From contig NZ_BMDA01000001.1 in assembly GCF_014635545.1 (NCBI RefSeq), positions 1,132,739 through 1,196,738 on the forward strand: 64,000 nt of DNA, written 5' to 3'. Below the pieces are notes generated by a model. The model worked only from the letters and a program-made list of their open reading frames with translations, had not been told where the DNA came from and did no database searches. The translations under genes were made by a program, and so were the position numbers. Below, piece after piece: positions 53,348 through 63,568 of this stretch (positions are counted from its first letter, which is position 1; each line of letters begins with the position of its first letter). The DNA comes from Acinetobacter courvalinii. Lineage in GTDB: Bacteria; Pseudomonadota; Gammaproteobacteria; Pseudomonadales; Moraxellaceae.

Positions 53348-54511
53348 ATGCGTGCGCTTACTTACCACGGTGCTGAAGATGTCCGTGTTGAAACGGTAGC
53401 AGATCCCATCATTCAGGAAGCTGACGATATTATTTTAAGGGTGACGGCTACTGCAATTTGTGGTTCAGACTTGCATCTGTATCGGGGAAAAATCCCTCAA
53501 ACCGAGCAGGGTGATATTTTTGGTCATGAATTCATGGGCATTGTTGAAGAGGTGGGTTCGGCCGTCACTCAGGTCAAAAAGGGGGATCGGGTTATCGTTC
53601 CTTTCGTGATTGCCTGTGGCGAATGTTTCTTTTGCCAGTTAAATCTGACCGCGGCCTGTGAAACCACCAATAGCGGACGAGGTGCGATCATCAATAAAAA
53701 GCAGATTCCTTCAGGTGCTGCATTATTTGGCTATAGCCATCTCTATGGTGGTATTCCCGGTGGTCAGGCAGAATATGTACGTGTTCCCAAGGCCAATGCA
53801 GGACCATTTAAAGTCCCGGGTTCATTGTCGGATGAAAAAGTGCTTTTTCTTACTGATATTCTACCCACTGCATGGCAGGCAGTGACTAATGCAAAAGTTA
53901 GCAAAGGTTCCACGTTAGCCATCTATGGGGCCGGACCGGTAGGTCTGCTCAGTGCAGCCTGCGCCAAAATGCTGGGCGCAGAAAAGATCTTCATGGTTGA
54001 TCATAATCAATATCGATTGAAATATGCCGCAGAAGCCTATGGCGCCATTCCTGTCGATTTTGAAGCGGTTGATGCTGCTGAATACATTATTCAGCATACC
54101 GACAATTATCGTGGTGTTGATGCCGTGATTGATGCGATTGGATTTGAGGCAAAGGGAAGTGTGATTGAAACGTTGTTGACCAATCTAAAACTTGAAGGCT
54201 CAAGTGGTGTGGTACTACGCCAATGTATTGCCGCTGTGCGCCGTGGAGGCGTGGTCAGTGTACCGGGAGTATATGCAGGACCTATTCACGGTTTTCTGTT
54301 TGGCGATGCTTTTGATAAAGGTCTGACATTTAAGATGGGACAAACCCATGTCCATCATTTTTTACCTCAACTCTTAGAGCTGATTGAGGATGGTAAACTG
54401 GCGCCTGAAGCGATTATTACCCACCGGATGAAGCTAGAAGATGCAGCTGAAGGTTATCGTATTTTCGATAACAGGGAACAAGAATGTCGTAAGGTCATTC
54501 TTACGCCTTAA
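53348..54511 (+). CDS. Zinc-dependent alcohol dehydrogenase, formaldehyde-dehydrogenase-like
   Basis: This 387-residue MDR-family enzyme shows the catalytic zinc ligands in [12 protein letters not shown] and [12 protein letters not shown]. The structural zinc loop has [15 protein letters not shown], and the Rossmann motif is [11 protein letters not shown] (about residue 194). The extended loop around residues 115-135 and the FGDAFDKG segment resemble glutathione-independent formaldehyde dehydrogenases. The substrate is uncertain. AAAGGA precedes the ATG. The gene stands alone between terminators. Confidence 0.9.
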   Translation: MRALTYHGAEDVRVETVADPIIQEADDIILRVTATAICGSDLHLYRGKIPQTEQGDIFGHEFMGIVEEVGSAVTQVKKGDRVIVPFVIACGECFFCQLNLTAACETTNSGRGAIINKKQIPSGAALFGYSHLYGGIPGGQAEYVRVPKANAGPFKVPGSLSDEKVLFLTDILPTAWQAVTNAKVSKGSTLAIYGAGPVGLLSAACAKMLGAEKIFMVDHNQYRLKYAAEAYGAIPVDFEAVDAAEYIIQHTDNYRGVDAVIDAIGFEAKGSVIETLLTNLKLEGSSGVVLRQCIAAVRRGGVVSVPGVYAGPIHGFLFGDAFDKGLTFKMGQTHVHHFLPQLLELIEDGKLAPEAIITHRMKLEDAAEGYRIFDNREQECRKVILTP

Positions 54512-54526
54512 AAACTGTTTAAACGT

Positions 54527-54560
54527 AAAAAACCTCTAAGTCATATTAGAGGTTTTTTTA
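54527..54560 (+). terminator. Terminator of the alcohol dehydrogenase gene
   Basis: AAAAAACCTCTAA (54527-54539) pairs with TTAGAGGTTTTTT (54546-54558) around 6 nt, with further T residues. Confidence 0.85.
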
Positions 54561-54665
54561 TACTCCAACTAACTTTTAAATAAGAAACAGAGAATTCGAA
54601 ATCGCTTGAAGACAACTAAAAGGCGTACAATAAATAATCAATAAAAAATACAGGCAGCATCTTCC

Positions 54666-55466
54666 ATGTTAGTTAAAAATAAAATTGCTGTGATTTTTGG
54701 AGGCAGTGGCGCCGTAGGTCACGCGATCGCTGATACCTTGGCCCGAGAAGGTGCTTTTGTCTATTTAGGCGCCCGGCACCAGCACACACTGGATCAGGTT
54801 GCAGCACATATTCATCACGTGGAAGGCCAGATACAAACCTTTATTGTGGATGTATTGGATGAACAGGCGACCCAAACAGCGATAAAACAGTTGGCTGAGC
54901 TAACGGGTGGCATCGATGTTGTGATCAATGCCACAAGTTTTATGCATAACCAAGGTAAGGAACTTTCAGAACTCACCCAGCATGAATTTATGCAGGGCAT
55001 CACACCTTTTTTAACTGCTCAATTTAATATTGCAAAAGCCATCGTCCCCTATATGGGTACAAAGTCGATCGGAGCAATGATTAGCGTCATTGCACCCTCT
55101 GGCGCAATGGCGATCCCGGGTCATTTGGGACATATTGTCGGTTGTGCCGGGAGCGAAGCATTTATCAAAGCACTCGCCAGTGAACTTGGTCCAAAGAATA
55201 TTCGGGTGCTTGGGGTACGTTCCCATGCCATTGCGGATGCGGCTCAGGCAGGCTCTTATACGCGCGAGTTATTTAGCTTAAAAGCACAAGCGATGGGCAT
55301 CACCTTGGATGAATGGCTCAATGGCGCTGCACAAAGTACCATGTTAAAACGATTGCCGACGCTGGCTCAAATTGCCGAAACGGTGACATTTCTGGCCTCT
55401 GATCATGCCAGTGCAATGACCGCCACAATTGTCAATGTGACTGCGGGTGCGACCATAAATTCATAG
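54666..55466 (+). CDS. SDR-family protein with a degenerate active site
   Basis: This 266-residue protein has an SDR fold with the cofactor motif GGSGAVGHAIADTLA (about residues 12-26), DVLDEQ, and a VVINATS strand in place of NNAG. The usual catalytic Tyr-x-x-x-Lys is not found: at that site it reads GHIVGCAGSEAFIKAL, with no Tyr and no Lys at the matching positions. It may bind NAD(P) without dehydrogenase action or use other residues (inference). The C-terminus NVTAGATINS is typical of the family. The gene stands alone. Confidence 0.85.
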   Translation: MLVKNKIAVIFGGSGAVGHAIADTLAREGAFVYLGARHQHTLDQVAAHIHHVEGQIQTFIVDVLDEQATQTAIKQLAELTGGIDVVINATSFMHNQGKELSELTQHEFMQGITPFLTAQFNIAKAIVPYMGTKSIGAMISVIAPSGAMAIPGHLGHIVGCAGSEAFIKALASELGPKNIRVLGVRSHAIADAAQAGSYTRELFSLKAQAMGITLDEWLNGAAQSTMLKRLPTLAQIAETVTFLASDHASAMTATIVNVTAGATINS

Positions 55467-55614
55467 CAAATGATCGATAGAATTTCTAAGTAATTCAGCA
55501 TGATTGCTGTGCAAAACAGACGAGTCATGCTAAAAAGTGAATCCTTATAAACTCTAATATTCAAGTGAAGAATCAATATTGAGCTCTTCCTGATTAGAAT
55601 ATGAAAATTGATAA

Positions 55615-56511
55615 GTGATTAAGTGGATGATAAGCAAAAGAAATGCAACCCTAATAGGACTCATGGCGGTGCTGTTATGGAGTTCAATTGTCGGGCTAAT
55701 TCGTGGTGTCAGTGAAAGTCTGGGCGCAACGGGTGGAGCGGCCATGATATATAGCGTGGCTTCGGTGTTTTTATTATTGAGTGTCGGATTTCCCAAGCTA
55801 CGCGAATTTCCGCGCACCTACCTGTTCTGGGGCAGCTTACTGTTTGTGTCCTATGAGCTTTGTCTGGCCTTATCTATTGGTTATGCCAATAGCAGTCAGC
55901 AAGCGATTGAAGTCAGTATGGTGAACTACTTATGGCCCGCACTGACCATGGTCTGCGCAATTGTCTTTAATCACCAAAAAACAAATTTTTTGATTATTCC
56001 TGGTTTTATCATTGCCCTGATGGGAATTTGCTGGGTACTTGGAGGGGAGCGGGGACTTGATTTCGCCAGTATCACAGCCAATATTCAAGATAATCCGTTG
56101 AGCTATGCTTTGGCTTTTATGGGTGCGTTGATCTGGGCTGCGTATTGTACAGTCACCGCCAGAATTGCCAATGGCAAAAATGGTGTCACGCTTTTCTTTA
56201 TGCTGACGGCAGCGGCATTATGGGTCAAATATATGCTCATGGGGGCCGAACCGATGCAGTTTGATCTGCATACCCTGATTTATCTTGTGCTTGCTGCTGC
56301 CGCGATGGGCTTTGGCTATGCTGCATGGAACGTCGGGATTCTACATGGCAATGTTACATTGCTTGCGGGTGCATCTTACTTTATTCCCGTATTTTCAGCT
56401 GCACTGGCAGCCTTTGTTTTACAAACCTCTCTTTCCTTGTCGTTCTGGCAAGGTGCAGCCATGGTCTGTATCGGTTCCGTGCTGTGTTGGGTGGCAACCC
56501 GTCAGAAATAA
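55615..56511 (+). CDS. EamA-family exporter, YddG-like (aromatic amino acid)
   Basis: This 298-residue membrane protein has ten hydrophobic helices in two EamA repeats. Segments such as LLWSSIVGLIRGVSESLG, GYANSSQQAIEVSMVNYLWP and ALIWAAYCTVTARIAN match the YddG type, which exports aromatic amino acids and paraquat. The start may be the GTG at 55615 or the ATG at 55627; no ribosome site decides. The gene is convergent with dsdA. Confidence 0.85.
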   Translation: MIKWMISKRNATLIGLMAVLLWSSIVGLIRGVSESLGATGGAAMIYSVASVFLLLSVGFPKLREFPRTYLFWGSLLFVSYELCLALSIGYANSSQQAIEVSMVNYLWPALTMVCAIVFNHQKTNFLIIPGFIIALMGICWVLGGERGLDFASITANIQDNPLSYALAFMGALIWAAYCTVTARIANGKNGVTLFFMLTAAALWVKYMLMGAEPMQFDLHTLIYLVLAAAAMGFGYAAWNVGILHGNVTLLAGASYFIPVFSAALAAFVLQTSLSLSFWQGAAMVCIGSVLCWVATRQK

Positions 56512-56558
56512 ACAGGCCTTATGTCTGCACTCCCAGCATCTAAAGGGATCAGCCAAAA

Positions 56559-56588
56559 CAAACAGCATCCTATCCACGATGCTGTTTG
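56559..56588. terminator. Stem-loop between convergent yddG-like and dsdA genes
   Basis: CAAACAGCATC (56559-56569) and GATGCTGTTTG (56578-56588) form a perfect 11-bp stem with an 8-nt loop. T runs are weak, so termination is likely but not certain. Confidence 0.6.
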
Positions 56589-56606
56589 ATAGTTCAAGGC
56601 AGTATG

Positions 56607-57932
56607 CTAAGCCTTTGCCAGATAATTTTGCATTTCTTCTGCAGGTACCATGCCACCACCTGTTCCCCATACAATATGATTGGCATGCTGTAACTGCTGT
56701 TCAGTCAATTGATGTAGATCCTTGTAATCTTGATACTTACTGACTAAAACTGGCCCCAGCATACCTGCCAGTGCAGACGGTTCAAGTTTCAGGTTTTCGG
56801 ACTGGTTGAGCATTCCGAGCAAGCGATACATGGTTTGATCATCCAGTGTATAAAAACCATCTAATAATCGTTGCATGGCACGACCAACAAAGCCCGAAGC
56901 ACGTCCTACAGCGAGACCATCTGCCGCCGTAATATTGTCAATCCCAATATCCTGAACTGAGATTTCATCATGTAGCCCCGTCGCGACACCGAGTAACATA
57001 CACGGGGAATGGGTAGGTTCGGCAAAAATACAATGGACGTGATCGCCAAACGCCATTTTCAGGCCAAATGCTACGCCACCAGGGCCGCCACCTACGCCAC
57101 AAGGCAAATAAACAAAGAGGGGATGTTGCTGATCCATGCGAATCCGCTGTTGATCCAGCTGTTTCTTTAAGCGTTCACCCGCAACAGCATAGCCCAGGAA
57201 CAGGGTCTTAGAATTTTCGTCATCGATAAAGAAACAGTTCGGATTTTTCAACGCTGCTTTCCGGCCTTCTTGCACCGCAATGCCATAGTCTTGTTCGTAC
57301 TCAATGACCGTTACGCCATGAGCACGTAACTTGTCTTTTTTCCATTGTCGTGCATCGGCTGACATATGCACCGTTACATCAAAGCCGAGCTTTGCACTCA
57401 TGATGCCAATGGAGAGTCCAAGATTACCCGTTGAGCCTACCGCGATGCTGTATTGACTAAAAAAGGCTCTAAATTCTGGGCTATTCAGTTTGGCATAATC
57501 ATCGTCAAGACTAAGTAGATTGGCTTGTAACGCGAGCTGCTCCGCGCGGAAAAGCACTTCATAAATGCCTCCACGTGCTTTAATTGATCCTGAAATAGGC
57601 AAATGGCTGTCTTTTTTCAACCAGAGTTTGCCTGCAATTTTTTGCTCGAAGTGCGTTTCAAGCGATTGCTGCATCTCTGGAATGGCGCTTAGCTCCGATT
57701 CGATAATGCCATGGCTGACACGGGTTTCTGGAAATACTGCCATGAGGTAGGGTGCAAAACGTTGTAAGCGGTCACGTGCATCATCAATATCCGCTTGTGT
57801 TAACCCGACATAGGGTAAGCCTTGCTCGAGCGTAGTGAATGATGGGTTAAACCAGACTGTCTCTTTCAGTTCAATCAGGTCTTTTACAATCGGATAATGC
57901 GTAACAAGGTCTTGAATTTGATTCGAATCCAT
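56607..57932 (-). CDS. dsdA: DsdA, D-serine ammonia-lyase (dehydratase)
   Basis: This 441-residue PLP fold-type II enzyme has the PLP-lysine region SGSIKARGG (about residues 114-122), the pyridoxal-phosphate phosphate-binding loop [10 protein letters not shown] (about 276-285), and [12 protein letters not shown]. It converts D-serine to pyruvate and ammonia. The length equals E. coli DsdA. No dsdC or dsdX neighbour is present. Confidence 0.93.
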   Translation of the reverse strand: MDSNQIQDLVTHYPIVKDLIELKETVWFNPSFTTLEQGLPYVGLTQADIDDARDRLQRFAPYLMAVFPETRVSHGIIESELSAIPEMQQSLETHFEQKIAGKLWLKKDSHLPISGSIKARGGIYEVLFRAEQLALQANLLSLDDDYAKLNSPEFRAFFSQYSIAVGSTGNLGLSIGIMSAKLGFDVTVHMSADARQWKKDKLRAHGVTVIEYEQDYGIAVQEGRKAALKNPNCFFIDDENSKTLFLGYAVAGERLKKQLDQQRIRMDQQHPLFVYLPCGVGGGPGGVAFGLKMAFGDHVHCIFAEPTHSPCMLLGVATGLHDEISVQDIGIDNITAADGLAVGRASGFVGRAMQRLLDGFYTLDDQTMYRLLGMLNQSENLKLEPSALAGMLGPVLVSKYQDYKDLHQLTEQQLQHANHIVWGTGGGMVPAEEMQNYLAKA

Positions 57933-58423
57933 TCAGTTTCTCATAAAATTTGGATAATGGGTCATAGTCGTTGGCTAAAGCAATTTTATTTTTGGTTCAT
58001 GATTTCAGTCAAATTCAGATTAAAACAAGAAAAAGAGCTTTAAGCGATAAAAAATAATGAAAGTTATAAATCGTGATCGTGGTTTATCTCTAGCACGCGA
58101 TATGCGTATCACTCAACCGCATATTTAGCAATGCGATACACTAGCGCCAGACTAAGAACAGAGTATAAAAACCACGATCCCCATACAAAACAAGTGGATA
58201 AATAAAAAATGGAGGAGCATTATTTTTACCGACTAAAACACAAGTTAAACAATAGGGGAAGATTCCACGATTCAAATGGTCAATGATAAACAAAGCTACA
58301 AATAAGAATGATTATTAATTTCAACTATTGAATGATGATTAATAAATGGCTATGATGCGCAAACTTTACAAATGATAACAACTAACAAATGAAAATTGTT
58401 ATTAATAAGGAGAATGCGACAAC
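57933..58423. other. Intergenic region with Fur-like sites before the receptor gene
   Basis: The 491-bp gap is AT-rich. From 58300 to 58402 there are several GATAAT/ATTATT-type hexamers in line with weak Fur boxes, and an inverted repeat TAACAA/TTGTTA around 7 bp (58383-58401). The receptor gene is therefore probably repressed by iron. No other gene is evident. Confidence 0.5.
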
Positions 58424-60415
58424 ATGGTCTTGGCAAAGAACAAATTAGTGCTTGCAATTGCAGCCTTGACGCCGTTTGCAGTATGGGCAGAACAGCATCA
58501 GACCGAGCAAGCAGACACAACCTTGCCCACGATCGTGGTCACTGCCAGTCTGGCAGAGGAGAGCCCTGATACGGCGCCTGCTTCAATCACAGTGGTCAGT
58601 AAACAACAGATCGAACAATCCGCGGCAAATAGTCTAGCGGAAGTCTTGGGTAAAACGGTCGGGGTACAAAATTATAATGGCGGGGGCCGCGAGAAACTGA
58701 CCATCCGTGGGGTACGTGAATCAAACGGGGTATATACCTTGATTCTGGTCAATGGCAAACGTATTTCTTCTACAGGTGCCTTATGGCGCGATGCCGATCT
58801 GGATATTAGCTCGATTCCATTGTCCAGTATTGAGCGGGTAGAAGTGATTCGAGGTCCAATGTCTGCGCTCTATGGTTCGGATGCGATTGGCGGTGTAATT
58901 AACATTATCACCAAAAAGCCAACGGATGAGTGGCAGGGGGCAATCAATGCTGAATATCATCTGGTCGACCGCGGTGCAGGAAAACAGCAATATCGCTTGG
59001 GCGCTTCTGCATCCGGTGCATTGACCGACAAACTGGGTTTATCGATTTCAGCAGAGCAATATGACCGTGATGCGTGGTTCTCACAGGGCAAACAAGCCAC
59101 GCCAGCCTATTATATCGAAGGCAAGAAAACCCAAAACTTACGTTCAACCCTGAGCTATGAGCTCAATGATCAGCAAAATCTTGATCTTGACTTAGGATAT
59201 AACAAGGATAAACGTCCGTATGGTCAGACGGATTATCAGTACTATCCCGCTACTGGTCATTTAAATGAGGGCTTTGCCAGTCAGGAGATTGAACGCCATT
59301 CCGTTGGACTAACACATCGTGGTGACTGGAGCTGGGGGAAAACCACCGTTTCAGCGCAACAGGAAAATAGTGAAATTAAAGACTATGATTCAGACTTTGA
59401 TGAGCCCAAGCATCGTACTTTGAAAGAAAATAATACCAACTTGCGTGCCTATAGTAATTTTAATGTCAGTCTTCACGGCGTTGTTGCGGGTGTTGAATAC
59501 AATCATCAGGAAGTCAAAGACGGCGTAAGCTATCAAAACTCCGGTAAGGCCTCAGTTGGCACATCTTCAGTGTTTGTACAAGATGACATTCATATCACCG
59601 ATCCGCTGACCTTATCCTTGTCTGGCCGTTATGATGATCATGAGGTGTTTGGTCAGCATTTCAGCCCAAAAGCCTATCTGGTTTATCAATTATCACATGA
59701 TATTGTGCTTAAGGGAGGCTATGGGCAAGCCTTTAAGGCGCCGTCTCTGGCACAAATGACCAAAGATTATGGTATTGTCAGTTGTGGCGGCGGGTGTACC
59801 TTATGGGGCAATCCTAACCTCGAGCCAGAAACCAGCGACAACTATGAAATGAGTGCATCCATCCGTAAAGCAAGCTGGAACGGTAATGTCACCGTATTCC
59901 AGAATAAAATTAAGGATATGATTAGCCGTGATATTACCTATAGCGTTGATCCGAATGGTGAATCCAGCCCCACGGGCGCTGCCTGGGTGAACTTAGGCCG
60001 GGTCAAGATCAAAGGAGTAGAGCTGGCAGCACAGGCTGATTTATTGCCTATGCTTTCTGTTGATGCCAATGCCACTTATCTTGATGCTAAAAACAGTGAA
60101 ACACATAAACGTCTGGATGAGCGTCCACGCCTGCAAGCCAATACCAATCTTAATTTAAAACCGCTTGAATGGTTAACTCTAACTGCGGGTGCAAGTTATA
60201 TCGGTGATCAGGTCATTAACCAGAAAAAACTACCTGATTATACCTTGGTCAATCTTGGTCTCTCTGCCAAAGTAGATCCCGCAGTGACTGTACGAGCAGG
60301 TATCCGTAACCTGACCGATGTCGATCTGGAAGAAAAGGGCAAAGATGCGGGAATTAAATTCAATGAAAAAGAACTGGGACGTAACTATTATGTTGGTGTG
60401 ACCTATACCTTCTAA
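58424..60415 (+). CDS. TonB-dependent siderophore receptor (CirA/FepA-like)
   Basis: This 663-residue receptor has a signal peptide ending VWA. The TonB box is TLPTIVVTAS, followed by a plug (about 35-160) with SIERVEVIRGPMSALYGSDAI-type motifs and INIITKKP. The 22-strand barrel ends in VGVTYTF, and the FKAPSL and NPNLEPETSDNYE boxes are typical. CirA-type receptors take up catecholate compounds and Fe-siderophores. A strong AAGGAG site precedes the ATG. A Fur-like gene and a second receptor follow. Confidence 0.9.
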   Translation: MVLAKNKLVLAIAALTPFAVWAEQHQTEQADTTLPTIVVTASLAEESPDTAPASITVVSKQQIEQSAANSLAEVLGKTVGVQNYNGGGREKLTIRGVRESNGVYTLILVNGKRISSTGALWRDADLDISSIPLSSIERVEVIRGPMSALYGSDAIGGVINIITKKPTDEWQGAINAEYHLVDRGAGKQQYRLGASASGALTDKLGLSISAEQYDRDAWFSQGKQATPAYYIEGKKTQNLRSTLSYELNDQQNLDLDLGYNKDKRPYGQTDYQYYPATGHLNEGFASQEIERHSVGLTHRGDWSWGKTTVSAQQENSEIKDYDSDFDEPKHRTLKENNTNLRAYSNFNVSLHGVVAGVEYNHQEVKDGVSYQNSGKASVGTSSVFVQDDIHITDPLTLSLSGRYDDHEVFGQHFSPKAYLVYQLSHDIVLKGGYGQAFKAPSLAQMTKDYGIVSCGGGCTLWGNPNLEPETSDNYEMSASIRKASWNGNVTVFQNKIKDMISRDITYSVDPNGESSPTGAAWVNLGRVKIKGVELAAQADLLPMLSVDANATYLDAKNSETHKRLDERPRLQANTNLNLKPLEWLTLTAGASYIGDQVINQKKLPDYTLVNLGLSAKVDPAVTVRAGIRNLTDVDLEEKGKDAGIKFNEKELGRNYYVGVTYTF

Positions 60416-60438
60416 TTTTGAATATTAACCGCAACAAG

Positions 60439-60466
60439 ATGCCTTGAGAAATCATTTTCAAGGCAT
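60439..60466 (+). terminator. Stem-loop after the CirA-like receptor gene
   Basis: ATGCCTTGA (60439-60447) and TCAAGGCAT (60458-60466) form a 9-bp stem with a 10-nt loop. The T run is weak, so this may be a partial terminator. Confidence 0.55.
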
Positions 60467-60557
60467 TATTCACTTCAATTTTTAAACATTTATTCAATTC
60501 CAAGTTATTTATTTTTATAAAAATATTGTTGTTATTATTTTAATTAACAGGTTTCTT

Positions 60558-60938
60558 ATGTACGCAAAATTATTAACCAATAAAGGCTTAACGCCAACCG
60601 TTGCCCGAGTTTCTGTACTCGAAGTCCTTGCGCAACATAACGGTCTTACCGCAGATGATATCTATATGATTGCCAATAAACAGAGTGGTCTCAAAATAGG
60701 CACCATTTACAGAGTCCTGTCTGATCTGGAAAAGCATCACCTGATTCAACGAATCCTGTTTGGTCGCAATAAAAGTATCTATAAGCTACTTAAACATAGA
60801 ATCAATTGTAATGTGCGAGAAACCATTAACGGCAGCATGCATCCCTACAGTAATCCTGAAATCAACACTTTACTTGAACAAATCATGGACAAACTTGGAG
60901 ATGAGTTTTCAACGGCAGAACTGATTTTATATAAATAA
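60558..60938 (+). CDS. Fur-family regulator lacking the usual metal motifs
   Basis: This 126-residue protein aligns with Fur in the winged helix (residues 5-75: LTPTVARVSVLEVLAQHNGLTADDIY, GLKIGTIYRVLSDLEKHHLI). After that it has no HHHDH-type metal site (LKHRINCN stands there) and no CxxC pair. It keeps one cysteine (Cys84) and ends at LILYK, about 15-25 residues short of Fur. It may dimerise and bind DNA without iron sensing, or respond to another signal (inference). It lies between two TonB receptor genes on the same strand. Confidence 0.85.
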   Translation: MYAKLLTNKGLTPTVARVSVLEVLAQHNGLTADDIYMIANKQSGLKIGTIYRVLSDLEKHHLIQRILFGRNKSIYKLLKHRINCNVRETINGSMHPYSNPEINTLLEQIMDKLGDEFSTAELILYK

Positions 60939-61091
60939 GGCCTTTGGATCGCAAGTTAAATTCAATTTGTCGGCTAAATATGAAAAAGTCGTAGATAGAT
61001 GGAAAATATGCTTGTCCAATCGAAAGAAATTGTGAATACTCGTGCCGCAAATTCGGACTGTAAAATTAATTTTTAGGACTCGGCAAATACT

Positions 61092-63257
61092 GTGAAAACC
61101 TTTCCATTTTCTCGTTTACAAACAGCGTTACTGGCCGTTGGCTCATTTTCCTGTCTAGGACTGATTTCCACAGCGACACAGGCCGAAACTGAAAGTGAAG
61201 CTACTCGGCTTGCCACCATTACTGTCAATGCTCAGGCTGCAGAAAATACTTATTATCAGCCACAAGTCAATTTAACCGGTTTTAATCAACACCATCTGGC
61301 TGAAATACCTGCATCAATCAGTACCATTACGGCTGAACGTATTGCAGATCAACATGCAAAAACACTCACCGATGTGGTAAAGAATGATGCAGCAGTAGGG
61401 GACGGCTATGCACCGATTGGCTATTATCCAAACTTTGTGATGCGTGGTTTTGCCCTGAATCTGGGTTCAAGTTATTTGCTCAATGGCAATGTGATTCGCG
61501 GTGAGCAGAATGTAGCGCTTGAAAATAAACAACAGGTCGAAATCCTCAAAGGAATCAGTGCGATTCAAAGTGGCATGTCAACACCCGGTGGTGTGGTCAA
61601 TTACGTCACTAAACGACCTAAAGATATACGGTCAGTGACCGTGGGTGCAGATAGTGAAGGGGGCTATCGTATCGCAACAGATCTGGGTGGACTGTTGGGT
61701 GAGCAGCAACAATTGGGTTACCGGATTAATCTGGCCAGTGAAGAAATTCATCCTTATGTGGAACATGCCAATGGACGTCGTTTATTTGGCTCCGTCGCTT
61801 TAGACTGGAACATCTCTGATCGTTCCAAGCTCGAATTTGATCTTGAATCACAGCATCAGCGTCAGCGTTCTGTACCAGGTTATCAATTATTGGGTGGCAA
61901 CGCCGTACCCGATGGTGTGAAATGGGATCGTTTACTGGGTTATCAAAGCTGGAGTAAACCTATAAGCAGTGACAGCTTAAATACCGGATTAAAATATACT
62001 TATCAGATCAATGATAGTTGGACATCGTATTTAAGTGCTTCACAAAGCCGTGTGGTGGTCGATGATTATTCATCCTTTGCCTGGGGGTGTTATCGTGAAA
62101 CTTGTCAGACGCAAGGTAATAGTTTTGACCCGAATGGTAATTACGATATTTATGACTTTCGCAACCCAGATGACAGCTATCTCACTAATCAATTTAAGGC
62201 AGGCATAAACGGTAAATTTAAGACCGGTGCATGGCTACACAACCTTAGTGCAGAATTGTCACATACAGCTAAACGTCATTCGCAATATGATCCAATAAAT
62301 GAAATGGTTGGTTCAGGCAATATTTATCAGGATAGCGTAGCGTATCAACCCACTGATAAGCGTTTGGGTAATCACTATAAATCCTTACAAAGCCAGCAAA
62401 CCGCATTAACGCTGATCGACCAGATTGATTTCAATACAGCTTGGTCAGTTTTAGCGGGTGGAAAGCTGCTACATTTAGATGAAAATGCCTACAAAGCAGA
62501 TGGTTCCCGCATTCGGGAGACCGATTTTAACCGTTTCTTACCGCAAGTTGCAGTGATGTATCAGCCTTGGGAAGATACACATGTCTATGCGTCTTATGCC
62601 AAAGGTTTAAGTGATGGTGGCCAAGCGCCGGCATCTGCCGCCAATACATCTGTAACGCTAGCGCCAATCCATTCAGCTCAATATGAACTGGGTATTAAAC
62701 AACAATGGCAGGATTTACTTTTTACCGCAGCAATATTTGATTTAAAACAGGACAATCAGTATACCAATGCAGCCAATAACTATGTGGCTGAAGGTAAACA
62801 GCACAACCTGGGATTGGAACTCGGCTTGCAAGGCCGTTTAAGTGATAATCTGGATATTACCTCAAGTCTGGCATTGACACGTTCACGACTCACAGATGTT
62901 CAAGTAGCTGAATATAAAGGACACCAGACTCAAAATGTACCAGATGTACGTTTTGCCAGCCATTTATCGTATCAAGTGCCGCAAATTGATGGATTACGTT
63001 TATTGGCAGGTATGCAGTACAGCAGCAGTAAATATGCCAATAAAACCGGTACAGTGAAGGTGTCAGGTTATAGCGTATTTGATGCTGGTGCAGCATATAA
63101 TTTTCATGCCTATGGTTATGACAACACACTGAGATTGAATGTAGACAACGTATTCAATAAGAAATACTGGCGCGATGTCGGCAATTTTCTTGGGGATAAT
63201 TATTTATTCCTAGGTGCGCCACGTACAGCACAGCTGTCATGGACTGTTAATTTTTAA
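61092..63257 (+). CDS. TonB-dependent siderophore receptor (FhuE/FpvA-like)
   Basis: This 721-residue receptor starts with GTG. A signal peptide (cleavage after TQA, residue 31) is followed by the TonB box ATITVNA and a plug (about 55-190) with PASISTITAERIADQHAKTL, YYPNFVMRGFALNLGSSYLLN and SGMSTPGGVVNYVTKRP. The barrel ends in AQLSWTVNF with a terminal Phe. Plug motifs are those of hydroxamate/pyoverdine-type receptors. The siderophore is not known. The gene ends in a terminator. Confidence 0.88.
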   Translation: MKTFPFSRLQTALLAVGSFSCLGLISTATQAETESEATRLATITVNAQAAENTYYQPQVNLTGFNQHHLAEIPASISTITAERIADQHAKTLTDVVKNDAAVGDGYAPIGYYPNFVMRGFALNLGSSYLLNGNVIRGEQNVALENKQQVEILKGISAIQSGMSTPGGVVNYVTKRPKDIRSVTVGADSEGGYRIATDLGGLLGEQQQLGYRINLASEEIHPYVEHANGRRLFGSVALDWNISDRSKLEFDLESQHQRQRSVPGYQLLGGNAVPDGVKWDRLLGYQSWSKPISSDSLNTGLKYTYQINDSWTSYLSASQSRVVVDDYSSFAWGCYRETCQTQGNSFDPNGNYDIYDFRNPDDSYLTNQFKAGINGKFKTGAWLHNLSAELSHTAKRHSQYDPINEMVGSGNIYQDSVAYQPTDKRLGNHYKSLQSQQTALTLIDQIDFNTAWSVLAGGKLLHLDENAYKADGSRIRETDFNRFLPQVAVMYQPWEDTHVYASYAKGLSDGGQAPASAANTSVTLAPIHSAQYELGIKQQWQDLLFTAAIFDLKQDNQYTNAANNYVAEGKQHNLGLELGLQGRLSDNLDITSSLALTRSRLTDVQVAEYKGHQTQNVPDVRFASHLSYQVPQIDGLRLLAGMQYSSSKYANKTGTVKVSGYSVFDAGAAYNFHAYGYDNTLRLNVDNVFNKKYWRDVGNFLGDNYLFLGAPRTAQLSWTVNF

Positions 63258-63288
63258 CTTGAGATAGAAAAGCTAGAAAGATACTTCA

Positions 63289-63331
63289 CGGTGTAAACTC
63301 TAAGTCATTTAAGTTTACGCCGTTTTATTTA
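63289..63331 (+). terminator. Terminator of the second receptor gene
   Basis: ACGGTGTAAACT (63289-63300) pairs with AGTTTACGCCGT (63313-63324; one G-T pair), then TTTATTT. The rest of 63258-63568 is AT-rich and shows no gene. Confidence 0.7.
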
Positions 63332-63568
63332 GATTCGTATAAGAACATTTTAAGCTGCAAAACTGAAGTTTGGTGAGGAACAAGTCGTGGTCTTAATAAA
63401 TTAATATTATTTCGCATAATGTATATTATGTTAAATTTGATACAGGTGGCATTAAGTTCATAAACTTGTTCCCTCAACTATAATTCAGTTACTTACAGTA
63501 CAAATTAAAACAGACTTTTTTTAGTTATGTTTATATCTTAAATACTTCACAAAGTTTACAAACAGCTC

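Noticed and set aside
63258-63568. A small gene between the last receptor and the edge frame.
   Set aside because: No frame with a start, ribosome site and protein-like pattern was found; only a terminator is visible.
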